Positions 18,901-27,773 of a DNA stretch of 64,000 nucleotides are shown piece by piece. Position 1 is the stretch's first letter; each line of letters opens with the position of its first letter. The notes beneath the pieces are model-generated. The model was not told the DNA's origin and did no database searches. It worked only from the letters and a program-made list of their open reading frames with translations. The translations under genes were made by a program, and so were the position numbers. Source of the stretch: Flavobacteriaceae bacterium UBA1682 (GTDB lineage: Bacteria; Bacteroidota; Bacteroidia; Flavobacteriales; Flavobacteriaceae). Location: assembly GCA_002320285.1 (NCBI GenBank), contig DCKE01000019.1, positions 1-64,000 of the forward strand, in the 5' to 3' direction.

Positions 18901-19760
18901 GTAAAGAAACATTTATCTCCTTTATCGAGAATCATTATCAGACCACACTGGATGAAACAGAATTTTTCAGTGGCATAGTACCTCACTATGCTAAAACTGA
19001 TGATTTTTCAGCAGATGAACCGTTTAATAATGTGGTGATTTCATCAGAAAGAGCTGATGAAACATTACGCAGTTTGCCCTTTTATTCAGAAAAGGAGATC
19101 CGGCAGTTCTATTTGGATGATCTTTCCTCACATGTTATATTGTCTCCGGATGAAGAATCTGTAATAACCGGGAAATATATTGCCGGGCTAAAACGATCAA
19201 AATATATAACATTCAGTTTACATGATAAGCCTGCAGTATTTGCCGATAGCTGCTGGATTATCCGCTCAGGCAGATTTAATATGCAATATCTGGCTGCACT
19301 GTTCAATTCTACTCTTTTCGGAGCCTGGGTACGAATAAAAGGAGAACAAAAAAAAGAAACCTACTTTATTAAAAATGAGGTGCTTTATGACTTTCCTGTT
19401 GTTTTGCCCGAAGAAGATAAATTGTGGCTGTATAATAATATCTATGAATTACTGGTGGCAGCAGGGAAAAAGGAACAGTATGACGGTACAGGTACGATGA
19501 AATCCTATTACGCAAATATATTGGATGCCTTGATTTTCTGTACGTATTTTCCTTTATCCATGAAGAACGAAGCAGAAAAATTATATAATAGTCTTGCATT
19601 GCTCATTCCTAAGGAATTGCCTTCCGGGATTAAAAAGAATACCTTGGCTGAAGAATTATTTTCTGTAATCTATGACCGCAGGCATCCTGTACGTGAGGTT
19701 CTTTATTATCTGGATAACCAGAGTAAAGTAGCAAGAATTAAATCAGTATTTACCAGATAA
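15900..19760 (+). CDS. Z1-domain helicase with extra C-terminal TRD-like domain
   Basis: A 1286-aa superfamily 2-type ATPase. Walker A GHVQSGKT (140-147), DEAD-like box LLLIDDEAD (285-293), YVGYTATPYA near 325, motif V-like GGNKLSRGLTLEGL near 610 and motif VI-like MQMGRWFGYR near 637 define the Z1 helicase. Z1 proteins I know are about 900-1000 aa. Here about 300 more residues follow, with CWIIRSGRFNMQYLAALFNS and YFIKNEVLYDFPVV, resembling the TaqI-like C-terminal specificity domains of type IIG/type I enzymes. The start overlaps the MORC gene by 8 bp. I infer a DNA-translocating core carrying its own target-recognition module. Confidence 0.87.
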   Translation: MSDKSILEQAQKICRNLLDLDLPETVEKIKDAISKVSQILPLEDIDREELLSRLMEVTGVTQDAPRILDNNTIEPWVLSKWSENTSGRRFWKRYRDYLSDEKKIAPKVISRLDELTDKILDRLGDPDQYDQFDRRGLVVGHVQSGKTSNYVGLVTKASDAGYKLIIVLAGIHSSLRSQTQLRIDEGFLGYDTVTSRSFSESTNRIGVGLIDPNVPAHSLTSSAMNGDFRKNVLEVNNLNLRGTDPVIVVIKKNNAVLKNLIQWLSAKVGEDIHGTKDRVINNLPLLLIDDEADNASINISKSSVSSINGSIRALLQLFRKSAYVGYTATPYANVFIPSADENEELTKGIKIMAGNKDYPVGDDLFPRDFIVNIPPPSNYIGPEKFFGIVSEDSIYENLLGTDDESGESVVPIHLYEPVNDYQPSDYSSSVVTESIREINMNFIPDGHKKDDTKPDDLPESLKRAVKFFILACAARRVRGQVNVHNSMLVHVTRFIDWQNHIALLVEEELSRYRNRIEFGNTGFLEELKHIWINNFEPKTKEVSALPDVGGAEMTPVGWDELELELLPAVTKIRVRAVHGSSLLGGLEPENIQALDYYENRKKGLSVIAVGGNKLSRGLTLEGLTISYYLRATKMYDTLMQMGRWFGYRPGYLDMCRLFTTNELVSHYKHITAATEEMRAEFDQMWLLRRRPIDYGLKVRAHTGVLTITATNKFRYKKMMSFSFSKELEETWQFDKSNSEFFEKNHNITRRFIKSLGNPQGPANTSKHLRSQPYVWYGENNYREVLNYIGEYSSSQPSFHIGLMKEYIEKQAANGKLVNWTIALINNSRATEENQVDFYTDKDIVGLSYRKDDAEASSRYYELAKAHIIGNFHEYIDLNDAQLEAAFEATERDRIGEGKDPNTEHPSPLRIRTSRPDTNGLLLIYPLNPKPDKDKSAYSDVPVIGLAISFPEIINEEKILYAVNDIFQKELYDYPDEYDTEELEPEDTDENKMPSVRQDTFSKETFISFIENHYQTTLDETEFFSGIVPHYAKTDDFSADEPFNNVVISSERADETLRSLPFYSEKEIRQFYLDDLSSHVILSPDEESVITGKYIAGLKRSKYITFSLHDKPAVFADSCWIIRSGRFNMQYLAALFNSTLFGAWVRIKGEQKKETYFIKNEVLYDFPVVLPEEDKLWLYNNIYELLVAAGKKEQYDGTGTMKSYYANILDALIFCTYFPLSMKNEAEKLYNSLALLIPKELPSGIKKNTLAEELFSVIYDRRHPVREVLYYLDNQSKVARIKSVFTR

Positions 19761-19770
19761 ACCTTTTGTT

Positions 19771-21546
19771 ATGAAAATTTCCGAAATTGTAATTAGCAAC
19801 TACCGGGCATTCTATAATGAAAAAGGTGAAGAAGCTACTAAATACAGAATCAATCTGGGACATGGGAAAAATCTGCTTGTATATGGAGAAAATGGAAGTG
19901 GTAAAAGCTCTTTTTACAAAGGCCTGAGAGATTTTTTCAGGTCCGCTGTTGAGCCGGATTATCCGGTGCTTCAGAATGTCTTTTCCAGAGCACTTGAATT
20001 GGATGAACAGCCTTTTGTTGAAGTCACTTTTTCTGCAGAAGGTCAGGAAAATCAGGTCTTCCGATTTTCATCAGATCCGCATCAGACAAATACAAACGAT
20101 GAGATTATCAAGTCTGTGATTCGCTCCCGTAGCTTTATGACTTATAGGGACTTGTTACGTGTTCATTTTGTAGATCATCCTCATATAAATCTCTTTGATT
20201 TCTTATTTGGAAAGGAAGGATTACTTGCGGAATTGCCTAATCCTGCTTTTTCCCGTCCGGAAACTAATCTGAAAATAGGTGCACTTTTTCAAGCAGTAAA
20301 AGACAATCCGGATGAAATTAATATCAGCGACTTTACAAATGGAGTGAATCAGATACTTACAGATCTGAATAAACCTTTAAATTGCCTGCTTAAATACTTT
20401 GATAAATCCCTTTCGGTAACATTTTCAGTATTGAAAGAAGAATTGGTGAAAGAAGGAGATCCTGTTGTAAAAGCAGAAGTAATTTATTTTGGAGTAGATC
20501 TTAGTAAAGAAGCTGAACAGTATCATCATTTCTTGAATGAGGCCCGTTTATCGGCCCTGGCAATCTGTATTTTCCTCGCTGCACATCTTTCCGTTCCTTC
20601 TGCAGCCTATGAAATTCTTTTCCTTGATGATATATTCACAGGATTGGATACCTCAAACAGAATCCCGTTACTTGATATTCTGACGGATGAAATAATTGAG
20701 GGAACCCAAGAAGATACTTTCACCAACCACCAGATAATACTGACTACCTATGACAGACAATGGTATGAACTGGCGAAAAATCATCTGGGTAATAGTAAAT
20801 GGAGTTTCCAGGAAATGTATATTGACAGACATTCAAAAGGATTTGATCATCCTGCTATATTGCCTGTAGAAGATGATTTTGCGAAAGCTCTGTATTACTT
20901 TCGTATGAAACAATATCCTGCTTGTGCCAATTATCAGAGAAAAATTTGTGAAACCCTTATAAAACAGTTTTTACCAGATAACAGGAAATACGATGCTTTA
21001 ACTAATGGAGATATTATTCCTATAAATAAGTTAGATACATTCATAACAAAACTAAGGGTTTATTTAAAGGAAAATGATTTAAGCTTTACTCCTTTTATTA
21101 AGTTGAAAAACTGCTTAAAAGTTGTTATGAACCCTTTGTCTCACGATGATTTTGATAGTCCCGTTTATAGAAGAGAGCTTCTGTTAGTTTTTGACATCAT
21201 TGATGAACTTAGAAAATTAAAAAACACAATACTTTTGGATGCAGGGAAAGAAATAATAATGAAAAAAGTAAACCCTAAAACGGGATTGATAAGGGAATAT
21301 GTCTGTCAATTAACCACACCGGTCCGTAGAATTGAACATGGTCATGAGACCCGAATATCTACTTTTCATATTCTGCCCTTAACTCAAAAAGAAGGAGAAG
21401 AACAAAAAAAGAAAATAAGCTTTGGAGGTAAGTTTGAAGATATCTATGGCATGTTCTGTCATTCTCTTAAAGTTGCAACATCAGAAAATCCATTCGACGA
21501 TTTTGAATTAAAAAACGGAACCCCAATGAATCAATTATTCACTTGA
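19771..21546 (+). CDS. ABC/SMC-type ATPase with HEPN-like C-terminal region
   Basis: A 591-aa protein. Walker A GENGSGKS (39-46), an ABC signature-like segment LSALAICIFLA near 260-270 and Walker B EILFLDDIFTGLD near 280-292 are clear. No long coiled coil separates the halves, so it is a compact RecF/OLD-like ATPase. Residues about 365-500 form a helical region with VVMNPLSHDDF, reminiscent of HEPN or DUF4145 modules, although the Arg of RX4-6H is not obvious. It lies 10 bp after the Z1 gene and 2 bp before AIPR, at the place where Mza systems described elsewhere carry other subunits. Its role there is unknown. Confidence 0.75.
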   Translation: MKISEIVISNYRAFYNEKGEEATKYRINLGHGKNLLVYGENGSGKSSFYKGLRDFFRSAVEPDYPVLQNVFSRALELDEQPFVEVTFSAEGQENQVFRFSSDPHQTNTNDEIIKSVIRSRSFMTYRDLLRVHFVDHPHINLFDFLFGKEGLLAELPNPAFSRPETNLKIGALFQAVKDNPDEINISDFTNGVNQILTDLNKPLNCLLKYFDKSLSVTFSVLKEELVKEGDPVVKAEVIYFGVDLSKEAEQYHHFLNEARLSALAICIFLAAHLSVPSAAYEILFLDDIFTGLDTSNRIPLLDILTDEIIEGTQEDTFTNHQIILTTYDRQWYELAKNHLGNSKWSFQEMYIDRHSKGFDHPAILPVEDDFAKALYYFRMKQYPACANYQRKICETLIKQFLPDNRKYDALTNGDIIPINKLDTFITKLRVYLKENDLSFTPFIKLKNCLKVVMNPLSHDDFDSPVYRRELLLVFDIIDELRKLKNTILLDAGKEIIMKKVNPKTGLIREYVCQLTTPVRRIEHGHETRISTFHILPLTQKEGEEQKKKISFGGKFEDIYGMFCHSLKVATSENPFDDFELKNGTPMNQLFT

Positions 21547-21548
21547 TT

Positions 21549-23579
21549 ATGGAACAAAATGAACTATCTCATTTCCGGACACAATTACTGCAGGATATTA
21601 CCGATGCTATAGACAAAGATAATACAGGAGGTATAAGAGAGGAAAAATTTACAGAATTTGTTTTAGAATATCTGGAGGAATCCGGAGATACTGAAGGTGC
21701 TGTACCTTGTCGCGAAATCAGAGAAAACAGCATAGGTAATCGTATACACAAAATTAATGCTTATGCTATTAGTGAAGGTTATGAAACTATAGATGTTTTT
21801 ATCACTGTATTTAAAGGTAATACTGATATTGGTCGCCTTTATTCAGATGATGTAAGAACAGCAATTAGTCTTTCTACACGTTTTTTACAAAATCTCCTAA
21901 CCGGAAAAATAGAAGGCATAGAAGAAACTGCACCCGTATTTGATTTTGTAAATACAATTCGCAAGATCATTAATGAAATTGTCAGGATAAATGTTTATAT
22001 CCTGACAGATATGCTTGTCCCGATTGAACCACCAGATCAGGCAGAAATAGGAGAAATAATTCTGCTGTATCACATAAGAGACATTGAATACCTTTATCGT
22101 ATACATACTTCAGGGTCAGGAAAACAATCCATACTGATTGATTTTGACAAATCGTTTGGCACATCACTCTCTTGTTTGCCAATGCCTGAAAAAAATGCCG
22201 ATTATGACTCCTATCTTTCTATAATGCCTGCTTGTATGTTGGCCGACATATACAGAGATCATGGAGCCAGATTGTTAGAGCAAAACGTCCGTACATTTTT
22301 ACAGTTCAGAGGTAATATTAATAAAAAAATAAGAGATACTATTCTTAAAGAACCACATATGTTTCTGGCATATAATAATGGTATTTCTGCAACAGCCGAG
22401 TCCATAACACTTACACCTGATGGCAAAGAAATTATTGCTATAAAAGATTTTCAGATAGTTAACGGAGGACAAACTACAGCTTCTATATTTCAGACGAGGA
22501 GAAAATATAAAACAGCAGATATCAGTGCAGTATGTGTACAAATAAAGCTTACAGTAATTAACGACCCCCTTAAAAAAGGTGAAATAGTATCTCTGATATC
22601 GAAGTATGCCAATACTCAGAACAAAGTATCCGATGCAGATCTTTCTTCTAATCATTCTTTTCACATTGAAGTAGAGCATTTATCAAGAAAAATATGGACC
22701 CCTCCAAGTACAGGAAAGAATCAGACAAGGTGGTTTTACGAAAGAGCCAGAGGGCAATATAACGATGAATTGTCCCAGATAGATTCCGCTGCTCAGCAAA
22801 AGAAATGGGTTAGTAGAAATCCTAAAGACCAGAAATTTGCAAAAGAAGATCTTTCAAGATTTTTTGTAAGCTGGGAAATGACGCCTTGGTGGGTAGTGCG
22901 TGGCAGACAGAAAAATTTTAGTGAATTTATGGAGAATGTAGACTCCATTGATACCAATCAGATTTTTTATGAAGATCTCATTGCGAAGTCTGTTCTTTTC
23001 AGAAGTGCAGAGCGTTTGTACGGGACAGGTGCAAAAGCAATAGGAGATTTAAGATATATGGTTGTTCCATATACAATATCATTTCTGAGGCTTATCACTG
23101 ATAATAAAATCAATCTTTACAAAATTTGGAAAAATCAAGGTCTATCACCAGAACTGGAAAGTTTGATTTCTAATCTACTTTTTAAAATAGATAAATTCAT
23201 GAGAGATACTGCACCGGGAGGCCTGATCGGAGAGTGGGCAAAAAAAGAAGATTGCTGGAAAACACTTAAGGATTACGATATTGATATAGATGTTACTACC
23301 ATCAATACGGAATTATATAACGATTCAGAAATAAAGGATAGATATGAGGGAGCTTCAATGGATTCAGTACAAAAGGGTCTTATTGAAAATAAGGTAAAAG
23401 AAATGGGTGTGGATGGATGGATTAAAATTGATCAGTGGGGAAAAGCAACCGGACGACTCAATTTACTGGCTTCAAACACTATATGGAAAATCATTCGAAA
23501 GATTGAAACAAATAAACAACTTACAAATAAAGAGTGTTTTACTGCTGATAGTATTTTAAAAGTTATTGAAAATGAATAG
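21549..23579 (+). CDS. AIPR-family (abortive infection) protein
   Basis: 676 aa from the ATG at 21549; a TTG two codons earlier overlaps the ATPase stop. The central AIPR signature is unmistakable: GARLLEQNVRTFLQFRG, PHMFLAYNNGISATAE, FQIVNGGQTTASIF, ISKYANTQNKVSDAD, WFYERARGQY. AIPR proteins are linked to abortive infection phage resistance and to Z1/MORC gene neighbourhoods. Their biochemical activity is not established to my knowledge. It is the last gene of the operon and is followed about 210 bp later by a strong intrinsic terminator. Confidence 0.92.
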   Translation: MEQNELSHFRTQLLQDITDAIDKDNTGGIREEKFTEFVLEYLEESGDTEGAVPCREIRENSIGNRIHKINAYAISEGYETIDVFITVFKGNTDIGRLYSDDVRTAISLSTRFLQNLLTGKIEGIEETAPVFDFVNTIRKIINEIVRINVYILTDMLVPIEPPDQAEIGEIILLYHIRDIEYLYRIHTSGSGKQSILIDFDKSFGTSLSCLPMPEKNADYDSYLSIMPACMLADIYRDHGARLLEQNVRTFLQFRGNINKKIRDTILKEPHMFLAYNNGISATAESITLTPDGKEIIAIKDFQIVNGGQTTASIFQTRRKYKTADISAVCVQIKLTVINDPLKKGEIVSLISKYANTQNKVSDADLSSNHSFHIEVEHLSRKIWTPPSTGKNQTRWFYERARGQYNDELSQIDSAAQQKKWVSRNPKDQKFAKEDLSRFFVSWEMTPWWVVRGRQKNFSEFMENVDSIDTNQIFYEDLIAKSVLFRSAERLYGTGAKAIGDLRYMVVPYTISFLRLITDNKINLYKIWKNQGLSPELESLISNLLFKIDKFMRDTAPGGLIGEWAKKEDCWKTLKDYDIDIDVTTINTELYNDSEIKDRYEGASMDSVQKGLIENKVKEMGVDGWIKIDQWGKATGRLNLLASNTIWKIIRKIETNKQLTNKECFTADSILKVIENE

Positions 23580-23790
23580 ATTGGTAGTTTATAACGATAT
23601 TTACTTTAATTTATAGATTGCTTTAACAAATCTAACTCTCTCTCGCTTTTGCAGTAAAGATAGTTTCTCCGTAGCACTTTTTTTGAAGAGCTTCTTATGA
23701 GCTTCAAAAACTATAACTTTAGTGTATCTAAAAATGTCAAAAACGGTATCAAGTGTTCGACAGTAATCTCGGTTAGCCCGCCATAAAAAT

Positions 23791-23817
23791 GAAACCCGAC
23801 CTTGGTCGGGTTTTTTG
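23791..23817 (+). terminator. Intrinsic terminator of the defence operon
   Basis: AACCCGAC-CTTG-GTCGGGTT followed by a run of T. The 23580-23895 gap contains only this and a weaker inverted repeat near 23829-23852 (GTTGTCGAGC/GCTCGAAACAAC). Confidence 0.85.
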
Positions 23818-23895
23818 TTTTATAAAAGTGTTGTCGAGCTCGCTCGAAACAACATTTTTGAAAAACAAAAAACGGATCAATCCTAAATGTTGTGT

Positions 23896-24192
23896 TTACA
23901 CAAAAATATTGACCAATCTATACAAGAAGAATTCTATATCTCTTACTCCTCTAAACTGAGTTCTAAAAGCTTTAATTTTCGCATTAAAGGATTCTGCAGA
24001 AGCATTGGTACTTCTGTTGTCAAAATAGTTTAATATAGATTGATAATTTATCTGTATGGTATTCACTACCGTATTAAATGTTTTGAGATCGCTGTTTTCA
24101 ATTTTATTATACCAATGTGCTAGTTTAGTGTAAGCGATTTCTTTTACTGTTGTTGTATTATAAATGTTTCGTTTATGAACTGCCTCCCTCAC
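23896..24192 (-). pseudogene. ISL3-family (ISAon1-type) transposase, C-terminal fragment
   Basis: The 98-aa ORF preserves only the end of a DDE transposase: LKTFNTVVNTIQ and the hallmark NYFDNRSTNASAESFNAKIKA with the catalytic Glu, then FRTQFRGVRDIEFFLYRL. Full-length ISL3 transposases are 300-400 aa, so most of the gene is lost. No complete terminal inverted repeat was identified. It marks a former insertion at the right border of the defence island. Confidence 0.85.
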
Positions 24193-24415
24193 AAGGCAAC
24201 ACCGCAGCGAAGCGGAGGTAATCCTTGCTCAACTCCCATTTTGTCATAAAAACTAAATTAGGCAGGTTGTATAAGTTTTTCAAGTATCATTTACATAAAG
24301 ATTTAACTATATTAGCCATGTGCTATACGAAATGCAGATCTAGAAATGATTGAACAAAACTAAGCTGTGTTTTTATTTTATGCAAAAAACAATTTTACAC
24401 CTACTTTTAAATAAT

Positions 24416-25711
24416 ATGCAAAAGATCATTTCAATTATAGCACTCCTTATTCCAGTTCTTTTCTATTCACAAAATAAAGAAACTATAAATTGGATAAGTG
24501 ATAACTCCATTACCATTGAAGATGCAAATCCAGATTCTGAACTAGGTATCTTCAACAGCAATACGCCTATTAAATTTGAAAATGCTAAAATATATGGATT
24601 TGGAGAAGCTTCGCATAATACAAAAGAATTTTTTGATATAAAAGCCAAGTTTTTTAAGTATTTAGTCAAAAATAAAGGCCTTAAAGTTTTTATAATGGAA
24701 GAAAGTTATCAAGCCGAAGAAGGAATAAACGAATGGATAAAAGGAGGCCAAGGTGATAAAAAAACAATAGCGAATAACTTTAATAATGGATTTTGGTATA
24801 CCAAAGAAATCATAGATCTTTTGCAATGGATGCGCAATTATAATATTGGAAAACCAGAAAAGGAACAAATAAAATTTTATGGCATGGACATTCAGTTAGG
24901 TCATAAAATTAATCTTGAAATACGAGATTTTGTTTTGTTGAATAAGATTAAAATCGATGAAAATCTTTTAATTGTCGCAGACAGTTGTTCAAATAAGAAG
25001 ATTGATTATGAAAACCCTACTGATTGGTGGCAGCTTCAAGTTCCTAAATTAAATCAGCTAAAGCAACAAATATTACATTCAAATTTAGATAACGAAAAAT
25101 ATCAAACCATTGAAAGATCTTTAAATTATTTAATCAGTTATGCCGAATTTGCGTCTTCCAATAAAGAGAAGTACCCGGCTAACGTTGAATTCCGAGATTT
25201 AAAAATGTTTGAAAATGTAAAGTACATTGTCGATCAACAATCGAAAGGTGAAAAAGTTTTTATTTGGGCACATAATGAACATATCAACAAAAAGGAAATG
25301 TACTATACTGGTAGCGGAATACTTACTTTAGGGAAACATCTAAAGGATTATTATAAAGATGATTATTATAGTATAGGATTCGACTTCGGTACAGGTAAAA
25401 TAAATGGTTCTGTAAATGATAAGAAAAAAGGAAATTATTGGAAAACTTTCCATATAACAAAACCTTTTCCAAAGACATATGCCGATATGTTAATGTCAAT
25501 AAATAAAAATATATTTTTTATAGATATGGAAGATTCATATTTAAATGAGCCTTCTAATTTTTTCTCCAAAAAATCAAGACATTTAATGATTGGTGGCGGT
25601 GGCTATCAACCTAAACCTTTGCATAGAATTTTAATTAATAAGATCTATTACGAGACCTATGACGGGCTAATCTTTGTAAAAGAAATTTCACCTCCAAATC
25701 TTAATCTATAG
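24416..25711 (+). CDS. Erythromycin-esterase family protein, secreted
   Basis: 431 aa from the ATG at 24416, chosen because it begins a normal signal peptide (MQKIISIIALLIPVLFYSQ); the upstream in-frame Met would bury it. Family motifs are present: YGFGEASHNTKEF (active-site His), MEESY, FYGMDI and VFIWAHNEHINK. Erythromycin esterases open the macrolactone ring of 14-membered macrolides, but many family members in Bacteroidota have no proven substrate. The predicted export to the periplasm is compatible with either. I would not predict macrolide resistance from sequence alone. Confidence 0.8.
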   Translation: MQKIISIIALLIPVLFYSQNKETINWISDNSITIEDANPDSELGIFNSNTPIKFENAKIYGFGEASHNTKEFFDIKAKFFKYLVKNKGLKVFIMEESYQAEEGINEWIKGGQGDKKTIANNFNNGFWYTKEIIDLLQWMRNYNIGKPEKEQIKFYGMDIQLGHKINLEIRDFVLLNKIKIDENLLIVADSCSNKKIDYENPTDWWQLQVPKLNQLKQQILHSNLDNEKYQTIERSLNYLISYAEFASSNKEKYPANVEFRDLKMFENVKYIVDQQSKGEKVFIWAHNEHINKKEMYYTGSGILTLGKHLKDYYKDDYYSIGFDFGTGKINGSVNDKKKGNYWKTFHITKPFPKTYADMLMSINKNIFFIDMEDSYLNEPSNFFSKKSRHLMIGGGGYQPKPLHRILINKIYYETYDGLIFVKEISPPNLNL

Positions 25712-25887
25712 TAATCAAAAAGACAGCGTATAACTTCGCATTTAATAGCATTAAAGAATTTTTCACTACTATAGTAATAATTAAAAAATCCAATCACAGT
25801 TTAAAACTTTGCAAATTAGGCCCTCCCTACAATTTAAAAAGTGAAGATTCCTATTTCATAAAGAAGGACACTATGCGTAAAACTGTG

Positions 25888-26562
25888 TTATTTGTCGTTA
25901 AATTCTTTTTGAAAATCTAGTGTTAAACGATAATTCTCTTCAATTGGCACTAAGGCTCTCGTTGTTTTCTCGATGTCTTTTCCTTCTTCGGTCCACAAAA
26001 ACGGTATAAAGGAAAACACTTGATTTCCGTTGGCTGTTTTTATATCATTTTGCCAGTTTTCCCATCTAAAAAGTTTATAGAATTTATGGATATCACCAGT
26101 AAAGGCCCAGTAAAGAAATTCAGAGTAGCTGGTATCTAAACATTCCCAGGCTAAAGTGTCTTGAGCTAAATAGTACACTTTCCCTATCTCCGTTCCAATT
26201 CCGCCAGCATTTAAGGCAAAATAGCCACCAATGATATCGTCGGCAATTAAAAAATGAGAAGGTTGATCGCCATAGTTCTCAAAGGTTTTGCCTTTGTTCC
26301 AGCTTGTCAACCCTCTGTCGAGTTTTTCACTGCCAGAGCCTAAAATCCGCAACCATCCGTGGTCAATTAATATGCCGCCCGTTTCGTAGATTACAGCACC
26401 CATGGGCGAACGGGTTGTCACTTGTGCATTTAGCAGTTCTCTCTCTGCGCGTGCGCTAGCCCTTGGCAATATCTCAACATCGTTTTCGGCTTCGCTCAGC
26501 CATTCGGAGACTAACTTCCAACCCGGTTCGTCTAAGTTTATTAATTCTTTTAGTGTCTTCAT
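25888..26562 (-). CDS. DUF2625 protein
   Basis: A 224-aa protein matching DUF2625 throughout: LPRASARAERELLNAQVTTR, GAVIYETGGILIDHGWLRIL, FLIADDIIGGYFALNAGG, KVYYLAQDTLAWECL, FYKLFRWENWQ. The family is cytosolic and of unknown function. It resembles SMI1/KNR4-like immunity proteins in its occurrence beside toxin and immunity genes. It is the last gene of a minus-strand row of short unrelated genes, 3 bp after the two-TM protein, consistent with an immunity role, which is inference. Confidence 0.8.
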   Translation of the reverse strand: MKTLKELINLDEPGWKLVSEWLSEAENDVEILPRASARAERELLNAQVTTRSPMGAVIYETGGILIDHGWLRILGSGSEKLDRGLTSWNKGKTFENYGDQPSHFLIADDIIGGYFALNAGGIGTEIGKVYYLAQDTLAWECLDTSYSEFLYWAFTGDIHKFYKLFRWENWQNDIKTANGNQVFSFIPFLWTEEGKDIEKTTRALVPIEENYRLTLDFQKEFNDK

Positions 26563-26565
26563 GTG

Positions 26566-26817
26566 TTAGGTACTTAATAGATATAGAGAACTGATGGCTA
26601 CTATGCCAAGGATAAGGATGACAATCATTATTTTGCGATAGTTTTCATAACCAAACCAATCAACGAGTACCACGCTTTTTCTGTTTCCCGTTGGGTCTGT
26701 TGCCCATTTCCATCGCTTTATATATCCTATTAAAATTACTATAAAAACAAGACCAACAATAATATAGGCGAGTTTGGGATTGTTTTTTATATGGTTAAAA
26801 ACTTCGTCAATGTTCAT
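26566..26817 (-). CDS. Two-TM small membrane protein, Imm17-like
   Basis: 83 aa with a first membrane segment at about 17-33 (LAYIIVGLVFIVILIGY), a short polar cytosolic or periplasmic link with IKRWKWATDP, and a second at about 62-80 (IMIVILILGIVAISSLYLL). Size and topology resemble the Imm17 family of small membrane immunity proteins, but the sequence match is from memory and weak. It lies 3 bp before the DUF2625 gene. It may protect against a membrane-targeting toxin. Confidence 0.5.
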   Translation of the reverse strand: MNIDEVFNHIKNNPKLAYIIVGLVFIVILIGYIKRWKWATDPTGNRKSVVLVDWFGYENYRKIMIVILILGIVAISSLYLLST

Positions 26818-26947
26818 TGTGTCTTATATATTTGGTTGTGTTTTGTAAAATTATTGGTAAAAAGTAAGAAGAAAGTTTTCTAACCAAATCTCGCTATCGC
26901 AAAATCCTTATTTGTGTCGCTTTTTGTCGAATGCAACCAAAAGTGTT

Positions 26948-27433
26948 TTACTTTTTATTAATACTTTCTTTTATACACTCGATAATTTCTAAAATATCAA
27001 GAAATGTATCCTCTTTATAGTCTCCCAGCATTTCAAATAAAACAAACTTCTCTGTATTATTGTGAATAGCAGTCAGGGCATTTTTTAATGTTAGCAATTC
27101 CTCTTTTGATATGTCAAAAGTTAGCATTTTTGAACCGTAGGCAGTTGTCAAATCAGCACTTCCATTTAGTTCACTTTCAGCAACAATTGCCGTTAGTGCA
27201 ATCACCGCATCTTCATAATGTACAAACTGTTCAAAATCTGGATTATCAAGTCGGACGTTGTTATCCGTGCGTTCATCGAGCAGTTCGGGTTGATCAAAAT
27301 ATTTTTTTAAATCGCACCGTTTGTAAATTTCCGTCAAGGTTAATTTTTCAGTTGGAATTTTCTCTAAAAATTGTTGAAAGTCTCCACCATAATCACTTCC
27401 AAATGCGGTGTCTTTCCATTTTTCTATAAACAT
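26948..27433 (-). CDS. Unrecognised acidic cytosolic protein, immunity-like
   Basis: A 161-aa soluble, acidic protein with aromatic and acidic residues at the N-terminus (MFIEKWKDTAFGSDYGGDFQQFL) and a helical second half. It has no signal peptide, metal motif or known active site. I do not recognise the family. Size, acidity and position in a row of unrelated short minus-strand genes fit a polymorphic-toxin immunity protein, nothing more specific. Confidence 0.55.
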   Translation of the reverse strand: MFIEKWKDTAFGSDYGGDFQQFLEKIPTEKLTLTEIYKRCDLKKYFDQPELLDERTDNNVRLDNPDFEQFVHYEDAVIALTAIVAESELNGSADLTTAYGSKMLTFDISKEELLTLKNALTAIHNNTEKFVLFEMLGDYKEDTFLDILEIIECIKESINKK

Positions 27434-27449
27434 ATTTTTTTTATTTTAG

Positions 27450-27773
27450 TTACCACGCTCGCCAATTATCGATATATTCAGTTGTTTCATCAAGTCCCAC
27501 AATCGTTCCCATTTTATATAAGGCATCACATAATCCTTCTCTTTCTTCTGTATCGATGGTACTTTCAATAGCATCATTGTCGTCGATTTTGTTTAGTGAT
27601 AAAACACAGTTTTCAAACAAATTAAGTATTTCGCTACTTTCTGTGTTTTCAGGAAGTGCCATTAGTTTGTCGCGTAGTGCATTGAGCTCCAACATTAAAA
27701 TGGGTTCTAAATCTTCATAAACTATTGGAAGCGATTGTTTGAAATCAATCTCTTGTAATTCTAACTTTTTCAT
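27450..27773 (-). CDS. Small acidic protein, immunity-like
   Basis: A 107-aa protein, strongly acidic and helical, ending EEREGLCDALYKMGTIVGLD...YIDNWRAW. The C-terminal WRxW ending recurs, as I recall, in small Bacteroidota proteins of unknown function. The start overlaps the end of the upstream WGR-like gene by 4 bp (ATGA), so the two are translationally coupled. They may therefore form one immunity unit. Confidence 0.55.
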   Translation of the reverse strand: MKKLELQEIDFKQSLPIVYEDLEPILMLELNALRDKLMALPENTESSEILNLFENCVLSLNKIDDNDAIESTIDTEEREGLCDALYKMGTIVGLDETTEYIDNWRAW

